Assembly: GCA_963555705.1 (NCBI GenBank) | Contig: OY743172.1 | Span: 21,389,446 to 21,453,445 of the forward strand | Direction of reading: 5' to 3' | Length of the DNA stretch: 64,000 nt | Origin: Ligustrum vulgare | Taxonomy: Eukaryota; Streptophyta; Magnoliopsida; Lamiales; Oleaceae | In this document: positions 1 to 11,600 of the stretch, piece by piece | How positions within the stretch are numbered: position 1 is the first letter of the stretch | How the letters are laid out: every line of letters starts with the position of its first letter | Notes under the pieces: generated by a model | What the model was told of the DNA's origin: nothing | Seen by the model: the letters and a program-made list of their open reading frames with translations, nothing else | Databases searched by the model: none | Position numbers and translations under genes: made by a program

Positions 1-149
1 AAATATTAGATAATGTTGATTACATTTTTAGTTTTGATTCCTAGATTTATAGTTTGAAGTTTGAAATTTTTCTTATGTAAATCGAGTTTGAAAATATTTA
101 TTTATTGTGCAATTTATTACGAAGCTCGTCGGAAATGGCGAGCTCGACC

Positions 150-346
150 GTCATTGCAGCTGGGCGTGTTCCGGTCGAACCAATATGTTATGGTCCGACT
201 GGACCAACCAATCTCTTTGGTTCGGTTGGACCATCAGTCCAGATTGTTGTCCAGTTGGACCAACTTGGTCCGATCGGATTGTCGAGTCGGGCGGACCAAA
301 GAGTCTGGCTAATCCGATCGGTCCATATTAACCCTATAGGTCCGTT
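150..346. repeat. GGTCC/GGACC-rich transposon relic
   Basis: This block is much richer in GC than its surroundings and repeats short palindromic words of the type GGTCCGACTGGACCAA and TTGGACCA. The same kind of sequence resumes just right of the next hAT element (GGTCCGTCCAAACAGACC at 912-929), so the hAT element was inserted into it. The parent family was not recognised. The small open frames here follow from the repeat and show no domain. Confidence 0.45.
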
Positions 347-911
347 TAGGGGTGGGCATCAACCCGCCCAACCCACCAAAATCGCCCAACCCAACCCAAC
401 TCGATCGGGTTGGGTTGGGTTATAAAAAAAAAATTTGTTTGGGTTGGGTTGGGTTATAAAAAAAAAAATTGTTTGGGTTGGGTTGTGGGTTGGATGACAA
501 ACCCAATCCAACCCGACCCAACCCAATCAAAATTTTAAAAATATAAGACCATCTAAATTTTAAGAATCTTAAATCCATTTTTAATTTGGATGAAACTCAA
601 ATATAATTTGAACATATTTTAGTTTTATTAACAAGTATTTAATTTATTATATTTGAGCTTATTGTATTGTACATAATTTATTTGAGTTAATAATTGATTT
701 ATGGGCATAATTTTTTAATTTTCTAAGAATTTTATTTAATTGGACCAAAGTCCAAACCACCCAACTCAACCCAACCCGACCGAAACTTGATTGGGTTGGG
801 TTTGAATTCATATTTGGGTTGGGTTGGGTTGATTTTTTTTCAACCCGACCATAGTGGGTTGGGTTCGGGTTGGGCAAAAAACCGACTCAACCCAACCCAC
901 GCCCACCCCTA
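347..911. mobile_element. non-autonomous hAT-type element (MITE), CCCAACCC-rich
   Basis: The element starts TAGGGGTGGGC and ends GCCCACCCCTA, an 11-bp perfect terminal inverted repeat. It is flanked by an 8-bp target duplication, GGTCCGTT (339-346) and GGTCCGTC (912-919), with one mismatch. The subterminal parts are clusters of CCCAACCC/GGGTTGGG on both strands, the usual build of plant hAT MITEs. The AT-rich centre (530-740) has no transposase frame, so it needs a transposase from elsewhere. Confidence 0.85.
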
Positions 912-1119
912 GGTCCGTCCAAACAGACCAATTAAATTTGAATAAAATTCATTTTGTTTAATTAATATCGATAATAAAAAAATATTATCGATATTATTTT
1001 TGTAATAAATGATAAATAATGTTAAGAATTAAAAAATTATTTAGAATTTTATTAAAATTTTATAATTTATTTATAATGTAAAAGAGGTAAATATTTTCAT
1101 TACTAATGATAATAAATAT

Positions 1120-1990
1120 AATTAGAATTAATAAATGTGAAATATGATTTCATAATTGTAACAAAAATATAATAATTTCACAATGTTGAAAAATGTAATT
1201 ACAATTTCATAATTTTTTAATAAAAATGTATTAATAATTTCATAATAATTATAAATAAGATATGTAATTATAATTTCATAATTTGTTAATAAAAATGTAT
1301 TAATAATTTCACAATAATTAGAAATAAATTATGTAATTATAATTTCATAATGCAAATAAGAAATTTATTAATAATATCAAAATAAATGTAATTATAATTA
1401 AATAATGTTGCTAAAAAATTATTAATATTTTTCATAATAATTAGAAATAATAAATATGAACTATAATTTCATAGATGTAAAAATATATATAATAATTTCA
1501 TAACGTTAATAATTGTAATCAGTGTTCTAAAAAGCGTGAAGCGTGATGAAGTGGGGAGTCCGAGTGTCAAGCTTTTCAAGCTTAAGCGGGAGTATGCGTT
1601 AAAAAGCGTTTTTCAATTCCTATATACAAAATTTAAATTTTACACATATTTTAACCCCTAAAAAAAAAATTGAAAAAAAAATAAAATCATAAGCGTGCTT
1701 TGGCTCGCTTCGGGTCACGCTTCTCGCGCTTTCTCGCGCATAATGCGCGCATAACGCGCGCTTTTTTCACGTTTTTTAGATAAAAAATTTTCAGACGCTT
1801 TTTCCACGCTTTTCGCTATTTTGACGCAGCTGAGTCGTGCTTCGCGCCTAGGCGCGCGTTGTGCGCGCACAACGTGCGCGTTTTAGAACACTGATTGTAA
1901 TTATAATTTCACAACTTTAATAGAAAAATAATAATTAATAATGTTAATATATATACCATAATAATTATAAATAATAATAATAATAATAAA
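1120..1990. repeat. degenerate AT-rich tandem repeat (~80 bp) split by a hAT MITE
   Basis: Words such as TGTAATTATAATTTCATAAT and AAAATGTATTAATAATTTCA recur about every 80 bases from roughly 1120 to 1519 and again from 1894 to about 1980. The element at 1520-1893 interrupts the array. No coding potential is seen. The stretch 920-1120 before it is plain AT-rich sequence with nothing recognisable. Confidence 0.5.
1520..1893 (+). mobile_element. hAT MITE, CAGTGTTCTAAAA family, copy 1
   Basis: Its ends are CAGTGTTCTAAAA and TTTTAGAACACTG, a 13-bp perfect TIR. It is flanked by a perfect 8-bp duplication ATTGTAAT (1512-1519 and 1894-1901), the hAT signature. The interior is rich in GCG words (AAGCGTG, GCGCGC) and carries paired AAGCTT-type inverted stretches. 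There is no open reading frame. A second copy in opposite orientation lies at 2577-2865. Confidence 0.9.
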
Positions 1991-2357
1991 GTTTCCCTTT
2001 AATGTTTAATTTTCTTACTTGTTCATTTACGTGTGGTAGTATACAATTTAAAATGGTTAAATTTATTGATATTGCGACATACTTTTTTGAGCTATAATTT
2101 TAACATTTGAAATTATTGCAAGAGGAGTATGCAGTTGATCTTGAACTGTGAGAGCGTCCAGCTAAAACTTCCCAATATAGGACCTTAGACTGCTTTACCA
2201 CAGTTCTAAATAGCCTTGATGAGTATCATCAAGTTATATTGAAGCGATCTTGCCTATGGCGATTCCAAGAATTGGCCACGATGCAGTTTTCACTGCAGAT
2301 TATAGATTCTCTAGTACTTCGACTTCTAAAGCCAGTTGACGGTGATGTGTTAAGTCT

Positions 2358-3238
2358 TTTTTTCCAAGTCAAGCACGCTTAACTTTGGAGTTTCTAACGA
2401 TGAACTTCCGGAAAGAAGATGCACATTATTGGTGTGAGTAGTACTCATCAAATCTTTTTAAGTTTTTCCTGACTTGGGTATTACAATCATCACCACTGCT
2501 AGACTCGCGATGTCCTCATCGTGCTTTAACCATCCGAAAATTTGTTGCCAGGTGTTGGGATTCTAGCAGTGTTCTAAAATGCGTGCACTGTGCGCTCCTA
2601 CGCGCGACGCGTGCCTCTCGCATCACTTTGGCGAAAAGCGAGAAAAACGCGTTTCTGAAATTTTTTTTATATAAAAAGCGCGCGCACAGTGCGCGCAGCT
2701 GCCATTTTTTTAAATTTTTTTTCCTTTTTTTTTTTACTTGTTCAAGTATGGGTAAAAATTAAATCAAATATTTAGGAATTGAAAAACGCTTACTCCCGCT
2801 TAAGCTTTAAAAGCTTGACTCTTGAGCTTCACGCTTTGTCCCGCTTTACGCTTTTTAGAACACTGGATTCTACAGGTAGCTCCTACGGATTCAAGAGGTG
2901 ACTCCCGCCCTATGGCGTAACACTTTGTCCCGCATAGCATTTAGTTCCCGATTTTCGGCTGGCGACTGACTCTGATATAATTTGTAACAACTTGGGTTGC
3001 CTTAGAGATCGACGATTGTCTTCACTGTACCAACATGTGTTTTTTCAGCATGTTTTATCCTCACTCGCACACTCTCTGAGAAAATTTCGCAGGGAGTCAC
3101 TCATCATAGAATTGCTCCAAGCCAAGTACGCTTAATTGTGAAGTTTCTAACGATGGACTTCCGGAAAAGAAGGTGCATCTTGATGGTATGAGTAGTACCA
3201 TAAAATATTTTTAAGTTTTTCCTGATCTGGGTATTACA
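2358..3238 (-). mobile_element. small LTR-type (TRIM-like) relic
   Basis: Two direct repeats of about 125-130 bp (2358-2486 and 3115-3238) share TTCTAACGATG, ACTTCCGGAAA and TTTTTCCTGA and both end in GGGTATTACA. Read on the minus strand, 3238 to 2984 starts TGTAATACCCAG and ends TTGTTACA. It is followed directly by ATTATATCAGAGTC, which resembles the initiator-tRNA-Met primer site TGGTATCAGAGC. This suggests a minus-strand element with a ~255-bp 5' LTR, a short non-coding interior and a truncated 3' LTR. The interior is interrupted by the hAT MITE at 2577-2865. Confidence 0.55.
2577..2865 (-). mobile_element. hAT MITE, CAGTGTTCTAAAA family, copy 2
   Basis: Termini CAGTGTTCTAAAA and TTTTAGAACACTG match the copy at 1520-1893, and the interior matches it in reverse orientation (AAGCTTAAGCGGGAGTA and GCGTTTTTCAATTCC). 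The flanking 8 bases GATTCTAG (2569-2576) and GATTCTAC (2866-2873) differ at one position. It sits inside the small LTR-type relic, so it is the younger insertion. Confidence 0.88.
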
Positions 3239-3239
3239 T

Positions 3240-3455
3240 GCAATGTGGGGGCTACTGGGACTAATGTGTATGTGCTGGTGGCGGTGTTGGTGGTTATGCT
3301 AAATCGATGGTGGTGGTAAGGTGGCACTGTTGCGAGGCGTGGAGTAAAATTCGATGGTGGTAGTGGTGGTGGTGGCAGTGGGGTGAGGTGGTTGGTGGGG
3401 GTAGGGGTAGGGATGTTGATAGGGGGTGGAGGGGTGGATGACTTGAATACTGAAT
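3240..3455. repeat. GGTGGT-type low-complexity tract
   Basis: The plus strand is a run of GGTGG/GTGGTGG words with few C. The minus strand therefore reads as a proline/threonine-rich open frame. That frame is explained by the simple composition and is not called as a gene. Confidence 0.5.
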
Positions 3456-4130
3456 AATGAGTGACCAATTATTAGGTAATTGTGACAGCAATATTGATTA
3501 ATGTGACTTTGTGCAACTTGTAATGACTACGTGTTGTGATCAATTAATAGATAAATGTGAACAAAATATTGACTAATTACGACTTTGTGGAATGTGATCA
3601 TTTGATTTGCCTCAACCGTGACTTTATGTAACCCTTCTAATCATAAATACGACTAGTTTATTAGGTAGTTATGACCAAAATATTGACTAATTGTAACTTT
3701 ATGCGGCTTTGATGAGTACGATATGTTGCCATTTAATTTGTGTTAATCGTGACTTTGTGTGACTCATCTAGTTACAAATATGACTAATTATATGGGTGAT
3801 TGTGTTAAACTGTGACTTTTATTCGATCATTAGGCATGACCCGTTGAATTAATTTATATGTTAACAAATTTTATCAATCACAAATGTGACCAATTACTAA
3901 GTAATTGTCACCAAAATATCGACTAATTGTAATCAAGGAAACAAGTAAGTTGTGATCAATAAGTAATATGTGACTACATTTTTTATTTCTACTTATTTGT
4001 AATTCTAACTAAAATTTATGTCGATTGTGACTTTATGCGACTTGTGACGATCACGGGATGTGACACGTTTAATTAAATTTCGGTCACAACATTTGAGATG
4101 CGACTAAATTTGTAACAGTGACGAACTGCG
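3455..4130. repeat. degenerate tandem repeat, TTGTGACTTTGTG type
   Basis: The block repeats, with heavy decay, a unit containing TTAGGTAATTGTGACCAAAATATTGACTAATTGTGACTTTGTG-like words; copies begin near 3465, 3550, 3655, 3780 and 3885. A short (GGGTC)n run follows at 4138-4160. No gene is seen. It looks like an old satellite-like or transposon-internal array. Confidence 0.5.
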
Positions 4131-4206
4131 ACTTAGTGGGTCGGGTCGGGTCGGGTCGGGTCGAGTCAGGTAGGGTAGGGTGGGGTGAATTTTGCGACTT
4201 AGCCTA

Positions 4207-4360
4207 TGTTTGGTAAATAGTTTATAAACTAGTTCATAAATCACACTTCTCACAAACCACTTTTTAATCACACACATTTTTTTTTTCACTTTCAACCACA
4301 CATTTTACCTCAAAATCTTAAATAAATCAGTTTATAAGCTTCTACAGCGTTACCAAACGG
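4207..4360. mobile_element. MITE, 'TGTTTGGTAA...TTACCAAACGG' family
   Basis: The left end TGTTTGGTAA pairs with the right end TTACCAAACGG. The interior carries the inverted words TTTATAAACTAG/CAGTTTATAA and the shared core ACTTTTTAATCACACACATTTT with TTTTACCTCAAAATC. The same ~155-170-bp element recurs at 16513-16662, 17437-17602, 28257-28410 and 61134-61288, and as fragments at 5765-5894, 6283-6375 and 12834-12962. The sequence from here to 4740 shows nothing else. Confidence 0.7.
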
Positions 4361-4739
4361 AAGTCTATTTAATAAAAATAATTGTAGAATGAATTTAGAA
4401 AAAGTAAAATAAAATAATAATCTCAAAATCTAGAGGAGGCATATGAGCTTATGCTTGATTGGCACAAATCTTTTAATTTATAAATGATTTTTTGTTGCTT
4501 CTGTGGTAAAATGTGTCATTAAAAATAATTTTGAAAAAATGCGTGTAACTAAAAAATTGTATTGTTTATAAATTGATTAAAAAGTGATTTGAAAAATCGT
4601 TTGAAAAATCTTGTTGATTGTACAGTATGCATGATAAGATTGTTTATAATCTCGCGAGATAATGATAAAACTAAATTTCACCAGACTTCATAATTTGAAA
4701 TTTTGAGTTTCTACTACATATAGAAATATGGATTGTGAA

Positions 4740-5090
4740 GAACCCCAAATTCATTTCTAACTCAATCAATACCCTTCAGTTAGTTAAACACACTGCCTAT
4801 TTCCTGACAACCCACCTCCGTCGTGTTCCACTAGAAGTCGGTAGCCACTGAGACCCTCTTATGCGGTTCTGAAAGGCAAATTCGAAGTTGCAATTTCAGT
4901 CGGTCAATTTCACTATTGAACCTCACTATTCTTCCGACAACCGACTGTTCAAGGTACTGCATGATCGAAAAACCCCACCTACCAATCCACCGAACTCTGA
5001 CAAAACATCAGACTGTACAGACTTCTTCGAGCTATCAGACCGTTCATTCCTCTACTGCAAGATGTAGGATTTTGGTAAGTAAATGAACTA
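4740..5090 (+). other. unexplained GC-richer segment, possibly transcribed
   Basis: This stretch is clearly less AT-rich than its flanks and contains CCAC/CCGAC words. It ends in a good donor-like site, TTTTG|GTAAGTAAATG, near 5074. No frame in it gave a recognisable protein. It could be a noncoding exon, a gene relic or a transposon end. The stretch 5100-5540 is AT-rich with nothing recognisable. Confidence 0.25.
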
Positions 5091-5545
5091 CATATTAGCC
5101 TGTTTTTGATACACTAAATTTTCCATGGAAGAAGGCAAAATTTTGAATACTTTTCATCTTTTCCTTGTTTGATTGCAAAAATTTTGTTTCCAACTTTGAT
5201 GATTTTAGGACCACATTTTCCACCAATTTGAGACAAATGAATTCTTAGATATTTGGAAGGGAAATATTTTTCAATTTGCAAGGCAAATCACTTTTTATCA
5301 TGTTTTGATTAATTTTTTTTATTGTTATTAATATTAATTGACTTGTTTTTTTTTTCAAAAATTAATATTAATATTATTATTATCAAATATAAATGTGTAA
5401 AAAATATTTTTTTATTAAAGCAACTAAATTTTACTTTATTTATCACAAAAATATTGTTAATCAAACAATAAAATTTGAAAAAAAATGTATTTTTTGCTTA
5501 AAAAATTAATCTAATCAAGCTCAATTCAATTCCTCGTATCTGCCC

Positions 5546-5553
5546 TATAAATA
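5546..5553 (+). promoter_or_regulatory. TATA box of the SR-protein gene
   Basis: TATAAATA lies about 30 bases before the likely transcript start (~5580) and about 120 bases before the leader donor site. Position and sequence fit a plant core promoter. Confidence 0.6.
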
Positions 5554-5601
5554 ATAGTTCCTATTCCAAGAGTTGCCCTATGCTTGAAAACAAAATCACT
5601 G

Positions 5602-5613
5602 TTACCCTAAACG
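5602..5613 (+). promoter_or_regulatory. telo-box-like motif in the leader
   Basis: TTACCCTAAACG contains ACCCTAAA, the plant telo-box core found near the start sites of many translation- and RNA-processing-related genes. It falls in the predicted first leader exon. Its role here is inferred from family knowledge only. Confidence 0.4.
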
Positions 5614-5666
5614 CAAAACGGTCTTTTCATCGCCGCAGCGGCTAGCTTTCGGAATTCTATCTCCAG

Positions 5667-8607
5667 GTAATCTCGCTATGTGGAGTTAAGCAGTTAGGGT
5701 TTCTCCTCCAGGTCGCTAATCATCCATTATTCAATTGGATCTGTATTTTCCTTTAGCCTCCGAGTGGTAACGAAATCTTTTTTGTTTATAATTTATTAAA
5801 TCACTTTTTAATCACATATATTTTCTCTATTCAATTTTAAACATTACTTTTTAACTCATAATCATAAATAAACAAATTTATAAACCAAACATTTCTGTTC
5901 TTACATACTAGTTTAAAATTGATTTATATAAGTGTTTTATTTTCTCTATTTTAGGGTAAATTTTACAATTTTATGTACTTTCCGTGATTGTTCTGCTACT
6001 ATCGTGTTAAATAAGTGCGAAGGTTGTGCTTGTTTCTGCTATTTATCCCTATTATTGATAAATTATTTAGTGCTTTTTGCTCGAGGGGTTTTAATGTTTT
6101 TCTTATTTAGTATTGAATGTCTGTGGGTAATGAGGAAGAGATGATGAAGTTCGTATGTTTTGATGGCCAAAATGATAGCTTCTTTGTAAGGCATTAGCTC
6201 TAGCTGAGCAGTCTCTTTGCCACAAGCTGTATACTTTATATTATTAATTTAGCACGTGTCCCGTAAACTAAAAAAAATGATTTATAAACATGTTTATAAA
6301 CAACACAATTTCTCAAACCACTTTTTAATCATAAACATTTTCTTTCTCCACTTTTCAACCACTACCTTTCAATAGAGTATGGCTAGATTTTGATCAATAA
6401 AATTATTGCTATAACATTACACGTATGATTCCAACGCTGGCTTGCTATTAAAGTGTTAAATGAGCGTGAACTGTGTTTGGTTCTGCTCCCAGTAATCGAT
6501 AATTTATTTAGCCCTTTTTGTTCAAGGGGTTTGAATGGTTTTCCTTTTTACGTATTGAATATTTGTGGGTAATGAGGAATGAGATAATGAAGTTAATATG
6601 TTTTGATGGAAAATTTTTTATCTTCTTTGTAATGTATTAGTTCTAGCCGCTCAGGCTCTTTACTATCCCCAAGCTTTAAAGTTCAAGTTGTTATTTTGTT
6701 ATCAACCCGTAAATATATCCTTACCTTTTAAAAAAAAAAGGCTAGATTTTGAATTTGTTCAATACAATTATTGCTATAACTACCTTTTTTTTTTTGTATG
6801 AAGAGTTTTAATGGTTTCTTATACAAGCATTGAATGATTGTGGGTAATGAAGAACGAGATGACAAAGTTAATATGTTCTGATAGCCAAAATGATAGCTGA
6901 TCAGCTCTTTGCTACCCATTGGCATTATACTTTATATTTATTTAGTTTATTTTTTAAGTTGTAATTTATTATGAAACCCGAACTTATTTGCTTACCGTTT
7001 CAAGAGAAAATGGGTTTCTTTTAAGTATTGAGTGCTTGTGGTGTGGGAAATGAGGAACAAGACGACGAAGTTAATATGTTTTAATAGCCAAAATGATAGT
7101 TTCTTTGTAATGTATTAGCTCTAGCTGATCAGTTCCATAGCTATCCACAAGATTAATAATTTATATTATTTAATTTATTTTTTCAAGATATTATTTTGTT
7201 ATAAAACCCTAAATTTATTTGCTTACCTTTTTAATAGAAAAGGGCTAGATTTTTATCAATACTTGTGTTTGTGTTGAATGAGTGTGAAGGTTATGCTTGT
7301 TTCTGCTCATAATTGTCCAGTTATTGATAAATTATTTAGTGCTTTTTGTTCAAGGGTTTTTTTTTTTCAAAGTATTGAATGTTTGTGGGTAATGAAGAAC
7401 GAGATGGGCGAAGTTAATGTATTAGCTCTAGCCAAGGAGCTCTTGGCTACCTGCAAGATTTATACTTTATATTATTTAATATATATTTTTCAAGTATTTC
7501 CTTACCTTTTCAATAGAAAAGGGCTAGATTTTGATCAGATACAATTATTGTCATATCTGTTTTTGTGTGGTTCTGGGGCTGTTTTTCTATTACCGAGTTA
7601 AATAGGTGTGAGCTGTGCTTGATTCTGTTCATTATTTTCCAGATATTGATAAATTATCTAGTGCTTTTTGTTCAGAGGTTTTAATGGTTTTCTTTTTTTA
7701 CGTATTGAACGTTTGTGAGTAATGAGGAACGAGTTGATGAACTTAATATGTTTTGATAGTCAAAATGATAACTTCTTCGTAATGTGTTAGCCCTAGCTGA
7801 TCAGCCTCTTTTCTACCCACAAAGTTTATACTTTATATTTGTAATTTACTTTTTTCCAAGTTGTTTTGTTGTAAAACCCTAAATTTATTTCTTTCCTTTC
7901 CAATATAAAAAAATGGTTAGATTTTGTTCTGCAAGGCACTATAGCTTTTACTGTGGGATAAATTAATACAGTTTCTGTTTTTGTAGTCCAAGAGGACAAA
8001 TCGAGAACACTGTTATAAATTGATTGCTTGCTGATATGATGGCAATTTACGTTATATTAGCTTTAGCATACCATTCTTTTTATTCCCTGTTTTTTGCTAG
8101 ATATAATTCCTAAGTTTGATCATGTTTCTCAAATTTTAACTGAATGCCATCGTATTTAGCCCTTGTGGTTTCTTATCCCTTCCATATCTGCCAATGGCTC
8201 ACTTCAAATAAATATTATGATGTGTAATTTGTCCTTCACTCCAAAATAAAACTACGTCAAAGAGTTTTGCAACTTCACGGTCAATAAATTTCTAAATGAT
8301 CCCTTCTGGATTGAAATGTTTGACTGTAACTTTTTGAATCATGTTTTCCCTTATTCTTCTTTCATCCGAAGAAGTATTGACACTGTTTTAAGTAAAGATT
8401 TAATGTATAAATGTAAGATTTTAAATAATTTTTATTGATTTGACCCAACTTGTACGAGTCCTATTTTTGGTTTAAAATTCAGTGTTGTGTCCTGTCATCT
8501 TAGCTCTCATCCTTGTTGAGTGTCATAATTGGTTATTCTTCAATTTATCATTCAGTTACCACTTTTACGCATTCACTAATCATTTCATTGTCATTTACAT
8601 TGGACAG
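5667..8607 (+). other. leader (5'UTR) intron of the SR-protein gene
   Basis: The first non-coding exon ends CTCCAG|GTAATC at 5666/5667. The acceptor TTGGACAG|GAATTT at 8607/8608 lies 20 bases before the start codon. The ~2.94-kb intron is long for a plant gene and is largely filled by a tandem repeat (5930-7930) and MITE fragments. The region 7930-8600 is ordinary T-rich intron sequence. Alternative donors cannot be excluded without transcript data. Confidence 0.6.
5930..7930 (+). repeat. six degenerate ~300-bp tandem copies inside the leader intron
   Basis: A core with ATTGAATGTTTGTGGGTAAT, then GAGGAACGAGATGA, GAAGTTAATATGTTTTGATAG, TAGCTCTAGCTGATCAG and AGAAAAGGGCTAGATTTTGA recurs six times. 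The TGTGGGTAATGA-type core falls near 6122, 6564, 6836, 7036, 7384 and 7714. Spacing varies from about 200 to 440 bases because copies carry different deletions. The open frames here end within a copy and are not conserved between copies, so the array is not coding. Confidence 0.8.
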
Positions 8608-8627
8608 GAATTTTTAATTTTGCCAAA

Positions 8628-11600
8628 ATGAGGAGGAGGAGTTATAGTCCGTCACCTCCAAGAGGTTATGGTAGAAGGGGAAGAAGCCCAAGCCCTAGAG
8701 GACGCTATGGTGGTCGTGGTAGCAAAACCGACGCTCCCACGAGTCTTTTAGTTCGCAACCTCCGCCAAGACATTCGGTAATCATTACCTGGACCATTTTT
8801 TTTCTTCATGCTTGTTTATTTTTGAGATTATATATGCTCGTCCACTCTTTTTTTGTAATTAAAATTGTACACGAGGAAATTACTTTCTCACTGGTAGTAG
8901 TTATTGCTGCTTCTCAGGTTTGGGATCCGATGAAATTTATTGCATTTTAAATTTAATCAATTCACAGTTATCCTGTTCATGGTTTTTAAAAAAAATGCCT
9001 GAGCACTTTGAGGCCCTTCTTAGGTTGAGGCAATGGAAAAATGTCCCATTACCCGTATTTTAAGATCTGAGTGAGGCATATGCTACAAGGTACACACCTC
9101 ACAAATGCCCGGCCATCCATTTTAAAAAAAAAAAATCATGTGATTTGACACACAATTGAAATCAATTTTACACCTAATTTGTATGGCTAATTTAATCAGA
9201 TCTTTAAGATATTAAAATCTAAATTAATTATTTTAGTTGCCACAAGTAAAAGTAAACAATTCAAACTAATCCTGAAACAAAAGGTAAAATAAGAATAATT
9301 TATAGATATTTTTTCTAATTTGAGTTGCTACTTGTCTTTATTAATTTATTTTGTGCTTATTTGCATTAATACTTTAAGCTCCTGTTTGAGACCCATTAAA
9401 ATTCAGAAAAAACTCATTTTCTATTCAAATTATGTTGGCCTACGTATAGTGAATGGCTAAAAATTGTCAGTAAAATTCAGTTTTGGAATTGATTCTTCCA
9501 CGTCCAATTTTTTAGGTTCCTGTTTCATTCCATATTCACCCCTAAATATTCCTCGTTTAAATGGATTTGTGGAGAATGAATGGTAGGCTAGATTCGTAAT
9601 TTTCTCGTAAAATCTGATAATAGTATAGGCTAAGTAATTTAATGTTTTGGAGACTTTTACATTTTGTTTATGTAATTGCATGTTTGTGTTTATATATTCT
9701 TGCTAAATATTTTGGTTTATGGTGAGACTTATTTCTCAAAGCGCTTCGAGACTTACGTGACGTGTCAAAGGAAAAACATCTCAGTACCCATTTTCGCATT
9801 TTTAAACCAAGATCATGTTATTTCTTGTTATCTTGGTTAGCCTGCTCGTTTTAGGAATGCCGTGCTATTTTATAGCATTAGTGTTGGTACACGCTTGGAA
9901 GTTAACTAGCTAATTCATTTAGAATCAATAGATTGACCAATTTTGTTGGCATTTGCGTTTTCTATACTAGGCTACTCTCTTTTTTTGGATTTCATATTTG
10001 TGGCTTTTTTGTACCTTTTCAAGGATTTCTGTTTAAGAATGGAATAATTGAGTTTTGAGGGTTTAAACTTCAGTATCGATTTGAAGGTTGTGTTGGTGTA
10101 CTGCCGTTCCTACTTCTACTTGTAGCAAGTTACCTCTGCTTAAGTTTCTGTCTAATGATTTGTTGTGCTCTAAGCAGGGCAGATGATTTAAAGAGGCCAT
10201 TTGGACAATTTGGCCCAATTAAGGATGTCTATCTGCCACGGGATTATCACACTGGGTGAGCCTTTGTGGAACTTTGTTGACACCCTCTGGATTATGACTT
10301 TTTTATTCAGATTTTTCTACACGTATAATATTATTAGAAGGATCGCCTATTTTGCTTTATGTTGACATTTAGCCCTGTTTGGTACAGATTATATTTTAGA
10401 TTTTAGTCTAAGTCAAATTCAACAATCAATATATTTTATGGGAACAAAACTTTTCAATCACACATTTTGTCAACTTTTATCAAAATTTATTAAAAATCTG
10501 ATTTTAATCTCCGCCAAACAGGGGCTTTAATATGATCTCAAGTTGGAGTTCTTCATTAAGATTTTTTAGATATAGCAGTGAAGTAAGAGTTATGAAGACT
10601 TCAATCAAGTAATAAGAGACCCGTTGGTACAATCAAGTAGTAAGAGTTCTGTTGACCTCAATCAAGTAGTAAGAGTTCACGGTGATGTTAACGGTAGTGA
10701 AGATTGGAAGGGAATTTCATTTGAATACAATGTGAAGATATCAAGATTTCAAGGTTTGAAGAATTTGAAGTCAACTTTATATATCATTTGCAAGGTCAGC
10801 AGTCGTGTTTGCTTGTTTGCTTGTCATGGTCTTCCATGTTCTGGAATTATTATGTGTTACTAATTTGAATAGCAGCAGCAGTTTTCAAATTTTGGATGAA
10901 TTAATTAAAGTGGCTTAGACCGACACTCTGGCTCTTTCTTAACTGATGAACCTGCAAATTTCTGTAGGACACAGTATTTAGGGTGAAGATTTAGCTGTTC
11001 CTCAAGTCTTATGAATTTTTTTGTATGGTACTTATATTTGATCAGGCCACCATTTTCTGAATGGGATTTTGGCTCTTAAAATAATCCCTCAAACTGCGCC
11101 TTTGTGCTAACTACAATGCTGACTATATCTCTCCCTTCCATTCCCTTTCTTTTCAGTGAACCACGAGGTTTTGGATTTGTCCAGTATGTGGACCCTGCTG
11201 ATGCGCTGGAAGCTAAATATCAGATGGATGGTCAGGTCCTGCAAGGTCGGCAGCTCACAGTTGTTTTTGCTGAGGAGAATAGAAAGAAGCCGACAGAGAT
11301 GAGAGCTAGGGAACGAGGAGGAAGGTAAATTTTTACTTGTATACATGGATGTACTTTAAATAGTTTTAGAGCTTGTTTGGTCTTGGAAGTTTTGGAGGAT
11401 TTTTAAGTTTTTGGGAGATTGTGGTTGAAAAATCATTGAAAAATGAAAAGTGTAAAAGTGATGGGTACCATATAAATATGATTGAAATTGAATTGGAGGT
11501 GAAAAGTGGAAAAAAATTCGGGACCAAACAAGTTCGTGATTGGCTTATTTTAGTATTTAATTGCGGTTTTGGATTTGAGCAAATTTATGCACATAACAGA

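Noticed and set aside
347..911. Telomere-like repeats (CCCAACCC runs)
   Set aside because: The words are not the plant telomere repeat CCCTAAA; they are hAT MITE subterminal motifs inside clear TIRs and an 8-bp duplication.
3211..3491. Proline/histidine-rich minus-strand open frames
   Set aside because: They are the reverse reading of a GGTGG low-complexity tract; no domain, no promoter, and two overlapping frames are equally open.
9457..9681. 74-residue minus-strand open frame
   Set aside because: It is in the first coding intron of the SR gene, with no domain and no supporting signals.
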